Positions 42,227-51,597 of a DNA stretch of 64,000 bases are shown one piece after another. Position 1 is the first letter of the stretch. Every line of letters starts with the position of its first letter. Position numbers and translations under genes: made by a program. The notes under the pieces are model-generated. The model saw only the letters and a list, made by a program, of their open reading frames with translations, did no database searches and was not told where the DNA came from. This stretch comes from Prorocentrum cordatum (Eukaryota; Sar; Dinophyceae; Prorocentrales; Prorocentraceae), in assembly GCA_963575745.1 (NCBI GenBank), contig CAUYUJ010020682.1, positions 97,501-161,500 on the forward strand, given 5' to 3'.

Positions 42227-42882
42227 CCAGAGAAATTGGCTCCGACAACACTGCATTACGGACAGTGTTGACGTTCGTGGCCAGTTTACGCGCGGGGGGA
42301 CCTGCTATGGCATGTGGCCGTGTCCCGACCAAGACGGGGATGCTTCAGATGACATGTGCAAGCCGACTATTTCTTGTGGTACATTTGGTTCTACAGTACC
42401 TTATCAGAAACTTCTTCCGCGTTGAGAACGTAGTTTCGGTCGGGCTAGCCAAGAGTATCCCTAAGCTACCTCTGGTTGCTTACGCTGACAGTTGCACATT
42501 GGTTCACTATGACGACGGTGTGAATCCAGGATTCCACTCTCATGAAGCAGAAGGCACCGCTCTGAACATTCACGATATAACTGGATCAGCACATTCAAGA
42601 ATCATTCAGTGCCTGAGTACTACCAAACCTCAAGCGGGCTTTGACCAGGATCTGACAAAGTCTGAGGAATTGGCGGATGCACCGACACCAGATGGAACCT
42701 CAAGGGGAGCCCCAGGTGCCGAACCACCCCAGGCGGACGGACGGCCTCCCAAGATATATGAGGAATCTGAGGCTGACCTCGAGGTACACATTATGAAAGT
42801 GTGGTATACAGAACTACAAGATGAAAGGGAACTATTGGAGGCAACTCCACTAGATGATCTTTCCACAGTACCCACACTGTAG
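41998..42882 (+). pseudogene. copia pol linker, integrase C-terminus to RT
   Basis: RAKTTITGQHYYDGGDLVDY, then GPFPVVRNDPERGQVIVRVG is the integrase C-terminal beta-rich segment. Next come FRVENVVSVGLAKSIPKLP and SRIIQCLSTTKP, then a Pro/Glu-rich hinge. Stop at 42,880. A family B hairpin at 42,292 encodes GGPAM. Confidence 0.65.
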
Positions 42883-42992
42883 CTGAAGAACAGCGGGGGC
42901 GCCCGCCTAATTGGGGGCACCCACGCGGCTCCGACATCGATGAGACGTATCATGTCCCACTGTGCTCCACGGTCGAAGATTGCAGTTGCGGA

Positions 42993-43930
42993 TTGGACCC
43001 AGACGAAAATCGACAATATGTAGAACTCTGCTTCGCGGCAGAAATGTCAAATGTAGTCCTGTCCGAACAAAAGCACCGGATATTTGATGCCGGCCGTGCG
43101 ATTACCATGCGAGTATACGTTGCCGCCGCTGCAAAGCGAGCTGCGGTCGTCAAGGAGGACGATCTCCTCGCGACGGCTGACGCCCAGGCGAACCCCGAGA
43201 AAGTATCGCAATCCTTATGCATTGAACTCAAGACATGGCTTGACAACAAGTGCTTCCTTCAACGTGCAAGATCTATCTAAAGCGTCAAACATCATGACTT
43301 CGAGGTCGTGTACACATGGAAGTTTGTGAAGAACGAGAGGGGCGAAATGGAGCGTGCCGTATGATTGCGCTTGGTGTTTCGAGGCTCCATGGGCCGCGAA
43401 GCCTTCGGTGTGGAAGCCTTCTCGGGAACAGCACGGCGGTCGAGCCAGAGACTTGTCGCGAGCGCGGCAGCGTGCAAGAAGCAATGGATCATTGCCTCCC
43501 TCGACATCGACATGGCCTCCCTGAAGGGTTGACCTACCAGGAACTTGCTGAGGCAACTGGTGAAAAGGAACGTGCGGCGTGTGTTGCTCTGCCGCCCGGT
43601 CGGCCACAGTGCTCCGAACTCTCCCAGGATCCGAACACTGCGACGAGTCGAAGCGCTGCTTGCAGTGCCTTAAGCCAGGCACTGGCACCAAAGATGCACC
43701 CCGAGCTTTCTCAGTAAAGATCAGAAGGACCACGAGAGGTTCTGGTCTCAGACCCACGTCCTACGACGAGGATTTCGAGACAGCAGTAACCTGCTCACGG
43801 CCAAACATGCTGATGACATCAATATGACCGACACCGAGGACACCATTGACAAGTGCGTCAAGTGCGTAGAAGACACACCTGGCACATGTAAACTCATCAA
43901 GCACACGTGCACCAATTGCGCGGTGAGATA
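42993..43930 (+). pseudogene. copia reverse transcriptase, several frameshifts
   Basis: 42,993-43,250 gives the N-terminal region (ELCFAAEMSNVVLSEQKHR). After a frame change YTWKFVKNERGEMERAV is followed by a TGA, then in other frames QWIIASLDIDMASLKGLTYQ (motif A, DIDMA), GTKDAPRAFS (motif B) and LLTAKHADDINMTDTE (motif C with the DD pair). All main motifs are recognisable but spread over three frames. Confidence 0.8.
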
Positions 43931-43976
43931 GACCAAGGGCGAGGACGGCAGTGTTACTTCGGACCAAGACGAATAC

Positions 43977-44700
43977 ATGAAGCAGCTCCGTCCGATACAA
44001 CATCCTGAACTTACAGGCGCCGACGCTGACGCCCAAGCATCCAAGATGGTTGCAGACATGTTCGTCAGCCTTAGAGGCGCATTGGCGTATGCATTAACCA
44101 CCCAGGCATGGTTGATGGTGTATGTTGTCTCTCTACAGCGTGTCCAAGATACGACCAATTTACAAGTGCGACGACTGAACGCGATTACCAGGACATTGCA
44201 GGCCTGCCCTGAGAAGATCCCCTACCAGGCGATGACCCCTACGGGCGAGGTTGACCTGCGCAGCGACTCAGGTTGCCGACGCCTGAGCGGAGACGCCGAT
44301 GACGAAGTCAAAGGCAATGGTACTCGCTGGGCGAACCTGCTACGGCGTGGAAGCGCGCCATCTGGCAAGCCCGTCGTTCACTTGATCGATGCGCACTGCA
44401 AGTCTCACCGCTTGCAGGTCCGCTCGAGCTATTCAGCAGAGACACTAGCAGCAGCCCACAACTTGGAGGACTTTTATTCCACGATCGTGACTTTGCACGA
44501 GCTCCACGCAGAGCCGCTAACTCCCACTCAGTCGAAAGACAGACTTGAGCTGGGTGGCCTGAGCATGAAGGTCACTTTGGCCATAGATGCCGAGTCTGTC
44601 TTTAAGTCCTTGTCCAGCAAAGACTTGAAGAAGCCGACTGAGTGTACTCTTTGAGAACACATCAGCTGGATACGACAGATGATGGAACGAGGAATCGTGC
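43977..44700 (+). pseudogene. copia RNase H
   Basis: SLRGALAYALTTQAWLMVYV is the copia connection segment. It is followed by DLRSDSGCRRLSGDADDEVK (first Asp region), SYSAETLAAAHNLEDFY (Glu region) and VTLAIDAESVFKSLSSKDLK (second Asp). A stop at 44,652 is followed in another frame by HISWIRQMMERGIVHSIQWC, then sequence diverges. The last RNase H segment is therefore probably deleted and joined to LTR-adjacent sequence. Confidence 0.85.
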
Positions 44701-44931
44701 ACAGTATTCAGTGGTGTGACTTCCGCCATCGGGCTGGCCAGACATCTCGTTCTTTAGCCGCCTGAGGAGTATTCGTATGCACAGTATAGTGCAGGCGAGG
44801 CAACTTGCGGGCGGGTACACCTTCCTTACGGCCCCGCCCTTTTGCTGCCCTTTTTGTGAATAGTCGCTGCTGTACCTGCTGTATAGAGGCGGCGTGTTCA
44901 CGCTTCGTCCCCCTCCCCCCCGACTCTAAAC

Positions 44932-45171
44932 TGAGCTGGGCATTGCATGTGAGTGGGAACGAGCGTGCATCCGCGGTTGCTTGGCTCAAAGTGGCCGGCC
45001 GCCCAGATCCGACTACACGTCAGCTCGAGGTGTACCATTTGCCATCGATACCAAAATTGCTTGAGATTGCTCGCCCCCTACTACTGGGACTATCGTTACT
45101 ACGGTACAACAGAGCGGGAGCTGGACTTCGCCTAACGCGAAGCTGCTGCTTGGGCCTCCCAGCTCCTTTCA
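44932..45171 (+). repeat. 3' LTR (conserved 240-bp part)
   Basis: Direct copy of 29,602-29,841, TGAGCTGGGCA...CTCCTTTCA. The 200 bp to its left may also belong to the LTR (no purine tract lies directly left of it), but their counterpart is not clear at the 5' end. Confidence 0.8.
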
Positions 45172-45589
45172 AACTGACCCCCCCCCCAGGACCCCACGAG
45201 ACCCCCCAGGACCCCCCCCCCCTAGGTGGGGAAGGGATGAAGGGCTTCCCTTCGACTCGACCACGACCTCCATTACGACCTGGCTCGATTCACCTCGAGT
45301 TGACGCGCGAGCCAAAAAGGGTCTACAAGAGGACTTCTGGGAGTGGAACAGCAGATCGAATGAAAGCGAGAGCTGGTTTCCCAGGATCACTCTGGGACGA
45401 CCCCGGCAATCATCAGATTCCCCCTCATCCGCTGGCTCATCGTTACCCCGCTCTTCTGTCTCTTCCTCAGATGCCACCTTCCCATGTTTCTGCCATCGTG
45501 TTTCCTCCTCGACCTCCTCCATCCGTCGTTGCCGACGCCCCCAGCAGGAGACAGTTTTCCTGGACCGCCCCAATGGGAGTTGCAGCCTC

Positions 45590-46949
45590 GTGTCGCGAGA
45601 CGCGTGGGCGCGTTGGAAAATCAGGCCGCGCGTCTCCTCCAAGGAGCGCAGCACGCAGGGGCACCTGACGATCACTGTGCTTGGCCGCGCCGAGCGGACG
45701 AAGGACGAGGAGAGATTGGCGCCAGCGCCAAGCGACAAGAAGATTGGAGCTGATGCGCGCGACGGCTCTATAGACCAGCGCGGCCTCGACCTGGCCCGCC
45801 CGTCCATGAGAGTCATTGCGGTGCCGGCCAGCGCGACGTACGACCGGCCTGTAAAGCACGACGACGTCATCATCGTTCCGGAGTTCTTCTGTGCAGAGGA
45901 CGATTGGAGTATATATTACCAGCTGATCAAGGAAATCAGGGGGGTCAACGTTAGGCTTGGACTCGGATCTCAGCGGTCGTCGGATATTGTCTAACGTTTT
46001 TGTTTGGAGTGTTCGTGGCATCTCGGGGTTCTCCAGCTCCGGGAAGCTCTCCCACAGCTGCGCCTCGTCGATGGCGTCCTGGGGGTGCCCGCATCGTCTT
46101 TCCAAGCGGCCGTTCGATCGCCGAGCTACGACCCGAGAATCACGGGGCAACGTTTTCGGGGGGCAGGCCCAGGGGAGGACGCATCGACCCCCGGTCGCCC
46201 ACTGGTCGCCGATCGGGGCCCGATAGTTGCCGACCTACAGTGGGGGCCCATGCCAAGAAACATCCCGCTTGCCTCCAGGGCGCCCTGGGTTTCGATGGTT
46301 GGCGATGGGAAGCGCGACACTCCTAGACAAAAAACTACGGACGTCCTGGGGTTCCAGGGTTCGGTTTCTTGCGGAGGGTTTCTTGTGGTCGGGCCCTTCT
46401 CGCACTGGCGATGGAACGCCAGTTCAAGCCACTACTGGTCCCTCTCAGGAGATGCGCGATGTGCAGGCCTCTGGGACTCCCAAGGCCGAGTGGATGTCGT
46501 GGCATGAGGGCGCACACTTGCTGAGCAAGAATCCAGAAGGCTCGGTGACCTACCAAAAGGTGTTGGACCGAATGTGCACGTATTTCCACGTTGGTAAGAG
46601 GAATCGCGGCACCCGCTTCAATTGGTACCGGGATGGGTCGGACTGGAAGCCGTTCCACCATGATTCAGCTGCGTTCAACCCGATGCGTGCAAAGGACCAG
46701 AATTGCACAATCGGCATCTCCTTCGGAGCCCCTCGTGAGCTCGCATTCAGGCACGCAAAGACGGGGGAATTGCTGTATTTCCCACAGAAGAACGGCATGC
46801 TATTTTACTTTGGCCAGGACGCAAACATCATCTGGCAGCACGGCATCAATGCCTTGCCTGAACCGGAGCAGGATGGCAAGGGCCGCATCTCCATCATTTT
46901 GTGGGGCCTCTGCACAGCGACGGTGATCTTCTTGTCAAACTCATGCTAA
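45590..46949 (+). CDS. AlkB-like 2OG-Fe(II) dioxygenase (exons 45,590-45,943 and 46,449-46,949)
   Basis: Exon 1 ends ...DDVIIVPEFFCAEDDWSIYY-QLIKEIRG. The intron GTCAAC...CTCTCAG (45,944-46,448, phase 0) removes an in-frame stop and joins to EMRDVQASGTPKAEWMSWHE. Exon 2 holds the catalytic core: RFNWYRDGSDWKPFHHDSAA with the iron-binding H-x-D (~46,656), a distal His in IIWQHGINAL (~46,837) and Arg in GKGRISIILWG for 2-oxoglutarate (~46,884). The AlkB family removes alkyl groups from nucleic acid bases oxidatively. The stop is TAA at 46,947. The exon 1 frame is open upstream to 45,063 (Pro/Ser-rich), reaching into the copia LTR, but without an ATG before 45,590, so the N-terminus may be longer or lost to the insertion. 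All active-site residues are present. Confidence 0.85.
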
Positions 46950-47159
46950 CTGAAACACTCTTGGCGTCACATAGCAGATGCAGTCTGTGGTCCGTGGCAT
47001 CCCCGCAATTCAGCGTACACTCGCGAAGGTTATTTTTATTCAATCGCTTCGCTCATTCCGCCGGCCCATTTTTGGGTATTGCTGCGTCGACTGGCCGAGT
47101 GGTCGTTGGCGGTGTTGAGCTGCAGGGGCGTCGGCTGTTTTCTGAGGCGTTGCGTGGGG
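46950..47159. other. 3' flank of the dioxygenase gene
   Basis: No gene seen. Probably 3' UTR and spacer leading into the TCTTGG-type array. Confidence 0.5.
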
Positions 47160-48250
47160 CATGATGCTGGGGCGATTCGTCTGGCTTTCCTGGGAGTTGT
47201 CTGAGGAATCGGTCGCTTTTCGCGGGGCGGCTGATTGTGTGGTGCTTTGTTGGACTTCGGGTGCCTTCGTGGGGGCTTGCTGGTCGTGGATGCTCACTCT
47301 GGGGCTCGTCGATGGGGCGCAGGGGACATTTGATGCGGCGGTGTTGGGGTCTCCTGGCAGGTGTCGCGGAAGCCTTTTGGAGGCAGTTTTGAAGCTTCTT
47401 GAGGCCTCGTCATAGCCGTTTGGGTGCCTTGGGGGCATGGTTTTGGACCTCTCGGGGGCTTCTTAGGACTTCTGGGTGTTTCTTGGGAGCCTGCTGGCGG
47501 TCTCGTAAGGGCCCTTGGGGTCGGAAAGCTTCAAATGTCATTTCGAGTTCCCTCTCTGGGGGCATCTTGGGGGCATGTTGAGCCATCTGAGGGCGATCTT
47601 GGGGGCTCTCGGGCAGTCTTGGACGCTGTGAACCTCCGAACATCGTCTATGCCAGGCATGCACGCTTCCCTGCGGAAATGGGACGAGCGTTGCTTGCTGT
47701 GGCCCTCTGGGAGGGCTTCTTGAGGCTCTGTTGGAGCTTCTCGGCGGCGTCTAGGGCCGTCTGGAGACCAGCATGGGCGTCTTGGAGCAAATTTTCGTCG
47801 ACTCGGGGCCTCTTGGACCGTCTCGGGGGCGTCTCCGAGCCTTCTTGGCGCGTTCCTGGAGTGCTCTGGGAGGCCTGGAAGGCAGCCCTATTGGGTCGTC
47901 TTGGAGCCCTCTTGCGCCCTCTTGGGCGCATCTTTGGCGCATGTTGGGCCATCTTGGGGCGATCTTGGGGGGCTCTTGGGCAGTCTCGGACGCTGTGAAC
48001 CTCCGAACGTCGTCCATGCCAGACATGCACGTTTTCCGGCGGAAATGGGACGAGCGTTGCTTGTTGGGGCCCTCGTGGAGCCTCTTGAGGCTCTTTTGGA
48101 GCTTCTCGGCGGCGTCTAGGGCCGTCTGGAGACCAGCACGGGCGTCTTGGAGCAAACTTTCGGCGACCCGGGGCCCGTTGGACCGTCTCGGGGGCGTCTC
48201 GGAGCCTTCTTGACGCGTTCCTGGAGCGCTCTGGGAGGCCTGGAAGGCAG
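47160..48250 (+). repeat. TCTTGG-type array (copy 3) with ~365-bp tandem duplication
   Basis: Loose GGTCTTGG/CTTGGGG units. Within it 47,593-47,880 and 47,959-48,245 are the same ~365-bp unit, including GCTGTGAACCTCCGAACRTC, GCGGAAATGGGACGAGCGTT and CGGCGTCTAGGGCCGTCTGG, with modest divergence. Confidence 0.8.
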
Positions 48251-48425
48251 CGCCGAGGAGGAAAACCATCTCTAAGCCGCACTGGCTGGGACCTGCTCGA
48301 GGTTTTTTCTGTTGCTCGGGAAGCCCCCAGAAGCCGCCCCGCGCGCGCGAACTAGAATAGATGGTTAACCAGTTACCGGAGATCTTAGCACGCCTCTGGC
48401 CCAGTGGGCCGGCGAATTCACAGTA
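48235..48425 (+). repeat. Conserved module following the TCTTGG array (copy 2)
   Basis: Counterpart of 13,385-13,613: AGGAAAACCATCTCT, CCGCGCGCGCGAACTAGAA, GTTAACCAGTTACCGGAGAT and the hairpin GGCCC-agt-GGGCC followed by GGCGAAT. Arms of the hairpin are identical in the two copies while the loop differs. Confidence 0.8.
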
Positions 48426-49074
48426 ACTTTGGGAGAGAAGTGTGCGCTCACGCAGATCCATCCCTCGTCTCGCACGTGTACGCTGGCTCGGGGCGAGCAA
48501 TCGTCGTTGAGCTTACCTTCTCCTTCTCCTTTTCCAAGCCTCCCACACTGGGTCGGAGGATCGCGCCGCATGGCCGATGCAACGGCGATGCGGTTTGATG
48601 GGAATTCCCGTTGTCTCCACGCCGACAGACCCTATGCATCGGCGATGCAACGACCATGTTGGAGGCCTTCATCTGTCCAGGCGTGGGGGCATGATTTCGG
48701 ACCAGCTCGGGTACCTGACTTCGGATCCGCCGTGTTTCCGCCGATTTCGTGCGCGTAGGGCGTGAAAAACGCCCTATCGTTCAAGCTTCTTTGATGCCAG
48801 TTTCCACCGTACGGTGCTGTCGCTGCTCTGACCCGTCTTTATCGGAAATGTCACCCCTCTTGGTTTGAGGCGGCAATTTCAGTTTCATTGTTTCGCATCG
48901 CGCTGGGTGCATTTCCGACACGGTGCCAGGTCGGAGAATTGGCCAGCGTATGGCAGGTGTCCCGCCCGGTCTGGGGGTGGGGCTTGCCGCCCCAGACCCC
49001 CGACGTCATGATTTGTCCCAACCATCTTGTGGTGTTGGGTCCTCGTTTTGAAGAAACAGTCCCCGCGTTCCTCC
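48426..49074. other. Unassigned spacer
   Basis: No gene recognised. GGCCGATGCAACGGCGATGC and CATCGGCGATGCAACGACC near 48,570-48,655 form a short imperfect repeat. Confidence 0.45.
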
Positions 49075-49135
49075 TCCTCCTCCTCCTCCTCCTCCTCCTC
49101 CTCCTCCTCCTCCTCCCCCTCCCCCTCCTCCCTCC
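49075..49135 (+). repeat. (CTC)n microsatellite
   Basis: About 16 triplets then CCCCTCC. Confidence 0.95.
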
Positions 49136-49169
49136 TCCCATCCCTGCCTCTGCCCTCCGCATGTTCTAG

Positions 49170-49290
49170 TCGTTGTCATCATCATCAGCATCATCATCTT
49201 TATCTTCAGCATCACCATCATCAATATCATCAGCATCAGCATCGACATCAGCATCATCACCATCACCATCACCATCACCATCACCATCAC

Positions 49291-49325
<35 letters not shown>

Positions 49326-49376
49326 CCATCATCATCGACATCATCGTCATCGTCATCGTCATCGTCATCATCATCG

Positions 49377-49423
<47 letters not shown>

Positions 49424-49468
49424 GTCATCACAATCGTCATCAGCAGCATCATCATCAGCATCATCATA
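49170..49468 (+). repeat. (CAT)n microsatellite, left flank of the DIRS-like element
   Basis: About 300 bp of CAT with CAC, CAG and CGT variants, ending abruptly at GGAGTCTTCAGG. The same type of sequence resumes at 56,768. Confidence 0.95.
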
Positions 49469-49532
49469 GGAGTCTTCAGGACGCGATGCTTGCATTGTCT
49501 GTTCTCTGCCGTACTTTTACGGCTCAAGCTTC
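49469..49532 (+). repeat. Terminal repeat A1
   Basis: 64 bp starting GGAGTCTTCAGGACGCGATG. Matches 56,468-56,531 without gaps at 53 of 64 positions. Confidence 0.85.
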
Positions 49533-49535
49533 TGG

Positions 49536-50815
49536 GTCACACGTGAACGATGCACCATTTTGTTGCGAGCTCGTGCGAGGCCTCTCCACCTCGCTCATCG
49601 TCCGCGGCGCATCCCAGCAGTGCCCCTCGTGCGAGCCTCATCTGGTGTGCGGCGTTTACCCCGTGTGCGGGTGTCTGGCCTGTCCCGATTGCTCGCCACA
49701 CCGCCAGTGCCCGAGCCTGGAGTTCTCGCCGAACAGCGCCTTCCACCAGGAGGGCATCTCGCGGATCGTATTGCTGGGCTGCCTGCTGGTGGCCACGCGC
49801 GGCGTGTACCTCGCGGGGCGGCGCGAGGTGTCCTTCGGCTTCCCTCCGCCCGCCGCAGGGAGCAAGTCCCTCCTGAAGGCGACGCCGGGCCCCAGAGGCC
49901 CACCGCGCGCCAAGCTGCCCGCTGCGGCTGCAGCGCTGGAGGACATGCAGGAGGAGGCGAGGCGCCAGGCTAGGGTTGCCGCCGCGGCAGCTCAGGCCCC
50001 GGCGCTGAGCCCGCAGGTTCACCCCGTTTCGGCTGCCTTTGGGGTCGCCGCTGGCGATTTGGTGTACGTCCGGTACAGCTACGCCCAGCAGCTGTGGCAC
50101 GAGCGGATCATCGCGGACCTCATCCCGAATGATGGACACCTGGTGGGAATCCTTACGCCTGACGGCGACGAGTACGACGAGGACTTCTCAGGTCCCGACA
50201 TAGTGGAAGTTCGAGCGGGAGCCGGCGGCGGAGCTGGGGCTGCGCTTGCAGGAGTGGGGGCAGACCCGCTCTACACGTTCCGAGCGGTCCCCACGCCGGC
50301 GACCGCGACGGCGGCCCGCGCCTCGGCCTGTGGGCGCCATGGGGCAGCGCCGCCGCCTGGGCAGCTCGTGCCCGACGTCGGTGGGCGTGCTAGGCTTGCT
50401 GGAACCCCCGCCGAGGCCGCGGCTCCCGTTGCAGGAGGCGCCGCTGCTGCTGGTCCCGGATCACCTTGCGGAGCTGTAGGCGGAGCCGGTGCGCTCTTGC
50501 CAGCGGCCGGGCTTGGCGGCTTGGTGGCAGCTCTCGGAGGTGGCGGCCCCGCCCCTCCGGCTGGCGCCCTTGCTGCCGCCGCCAGCCCGCTGGTGGCTGC
50601 TCCGCCCCCCGCGCCTGCCGCTGCGGACGGCGGTGGACAGGACGCGGGCGCGCTGGCCGCCCCACCTGGCGCCGCAGGGGTTCCTGCTGCTCCCCCTGCT
50701 GGCCGCGCCCGCCGCCCTGGCTGCGCCGGGAGCGGGCGGTGCGCTTGGGGCGGCCGCCCCGGCTGGCGTGGCTGGCATCGGCTACTCCGACCTCCGCGTA
50801 CTGCCGGTGCAGTAC
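49536..50815 (+). CDS. DIRS-like ORF1, Cys-rich and SH3-like segments (copy 2)
   Basis: Frame open from the microsatellite through A1 to 51,207, no ATG in this frame near the start. ATGs at 49,550 and 49,560 lie in other frames. The content is a Cys-rich patch (CPSCEPHLVCGVYPVCGCLA then CPDCSPHRQCPSLE), the hydrophobic run ISRIVLLGCLLVA, a helical segment rich in Ala/Arg, then GDLVYVRYSYAQQLWHERII with YTFRAVP after it, and a long Ala/Pro/Gly linker. The same order occurs in the copy at 13.75-14.9 kb. The Cys pairs could bind zinc, as in other retroelement Gag-like proteins; that is inference. Confidence 0.5.
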
Positions 50816-51330
50816 GATGGGCGACAGGCTGGTGCCTTTCGATCGGGCGACGCAGTTGTTCCGCGAGGACCTGTTCGCGGACTGGCCGATCAACGGCCCA
50901 CGCTCGTGCTGATGGGTCTGCCGGTACATCGCGCAGAACGGAGGCTCGCCGACAGGACAGCACGCGCGCTGGAAGCACGACGCGAAGCTCCAATCGCAGG
51001 GCGCCGGGGTGTCAGAGCACGAGCGCTGCTGCCGACAGCTCGAGACGATGGCATGCTACGACCAGATCGACCTCCCTAACAGCGCCACCGCTGAACACCG
51101 GGCGCGGTCGTCGCAGGTGCAGGAGGAGCGGTGGCGAGGAGGACTCCGTCGGTGACGCCCACGTTACTACGGAGTGGATATCGTACAGGGGCGCGCGCGT
51201 GCCCTGAGCTGACGGAGTGGGTTGCGAAAGAGCTCTCCCGCGAGCATGCCTTGCTCAAGGAGCGCCGTAAAGCTAGGGAGGAACGAGAAGCGGCCCGCCA
51301 GGGCAAGAAGAAAAATGGCGCATGACCCCG
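50816..51330 (+). pseudogene. DIRS-like ORF1 C-terminal helical segment (copy 2)
   Basis: Frame differs from the preceding part. It reads FREDLFADWPINGPRSC, WVCRYIAQNGG, SEHERCCRQLETMACYDQID and a basic Lys/Arg-Glu tract (KLGRNEKRPARARRK). Corresponds to 14,950-15,360 of copy 1. Several frame shifts. Confidence 0.5.
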
Positions 51331-51597
51331 AGCGCGGCCAGGTGCATCGGAGGGGGCGCCCTGAACTGCATTCTCGGGAGGGGCTCAGTGCCCCCCCTAC
51401 CCCATCCATTTGTTTCTTCCTTTCTGTACCGCCGAGGGCTGACCGATAGAGGGATGCGTTTCCACTGCCGCCCGTAGATCGTCGCTCGCCCGCTGTGTGC
51501 GCGCCTGATGTTAGTCATGCTGTTAAGCAGAGGGCACGCCGCCGTGCGCGCGCGATGGACTGGGCGGATGGGGCCACCCGCAGTCTGAACCATCTGC

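Larger units (their letters stand above)
30953..42305 (+). repeat. Family B micro-hairpin, 14 nt, dispersed, one strand only
   Basis: Consensus GCRGG-GNNA-CCTGC. Copies with an intact stem start at 30953, 31124, 31828, 32890, 33488, 33901, 35218, 35368, 35542, 36179, 36206, 36819, 37562, 37926, 38193, 39012, 41084 and 42292. Imperfect copies lie at 38390 and 40970. Two (near 32383 and 42893) read GCGGG...CCCGC, so G-U in the stem has become G-C. Loops seen: GCAA (seven perfect copies), GAAA, GAGA, GGGA, GGCA, GACA, GCCA, GACG, GAAC, GGCG. Most encode AG-x-PA in the local gag/pol frame. None seen outside the element. Confidence 0.85.
29602..45171 (+). mobile_element. Ty1/copia LTR retrotransposon, dinoflagellate type, decayed
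   Basis: 15.6 kb between two direct 240-bp segments (29,602-29,841 and 44,932-45,171). After the left one lies a primer-binding site like the 3' end complement of initiator tRNA-Met. The internal order is gag with a CCHC knuckle, an unassigned region with a split RING finger, protease, unassigned domain, integrase, RT, RNase H. Integrase before RT is the copia order. Many frameshifts and stops show that the copy is dead. No matching target-site duplication was found, and the region left of the 3' LTR segment is pyrimidine-rich, so the full LTR may be longer than the conserved 240 bp. Confidence 0.85.

Noticed and set aside
29597-45176. Target-site duplication of the copia element
   Set aside because: Bases left of 29,602 (CGAAG) and right of 45,171 (AACTG) do not match, so either the ends are misplaced or the duplication is lost.
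49166-49527. Asp-rich or His-rich frames at the CAT repeat
   Set aside because: Pure microsatellite translation.
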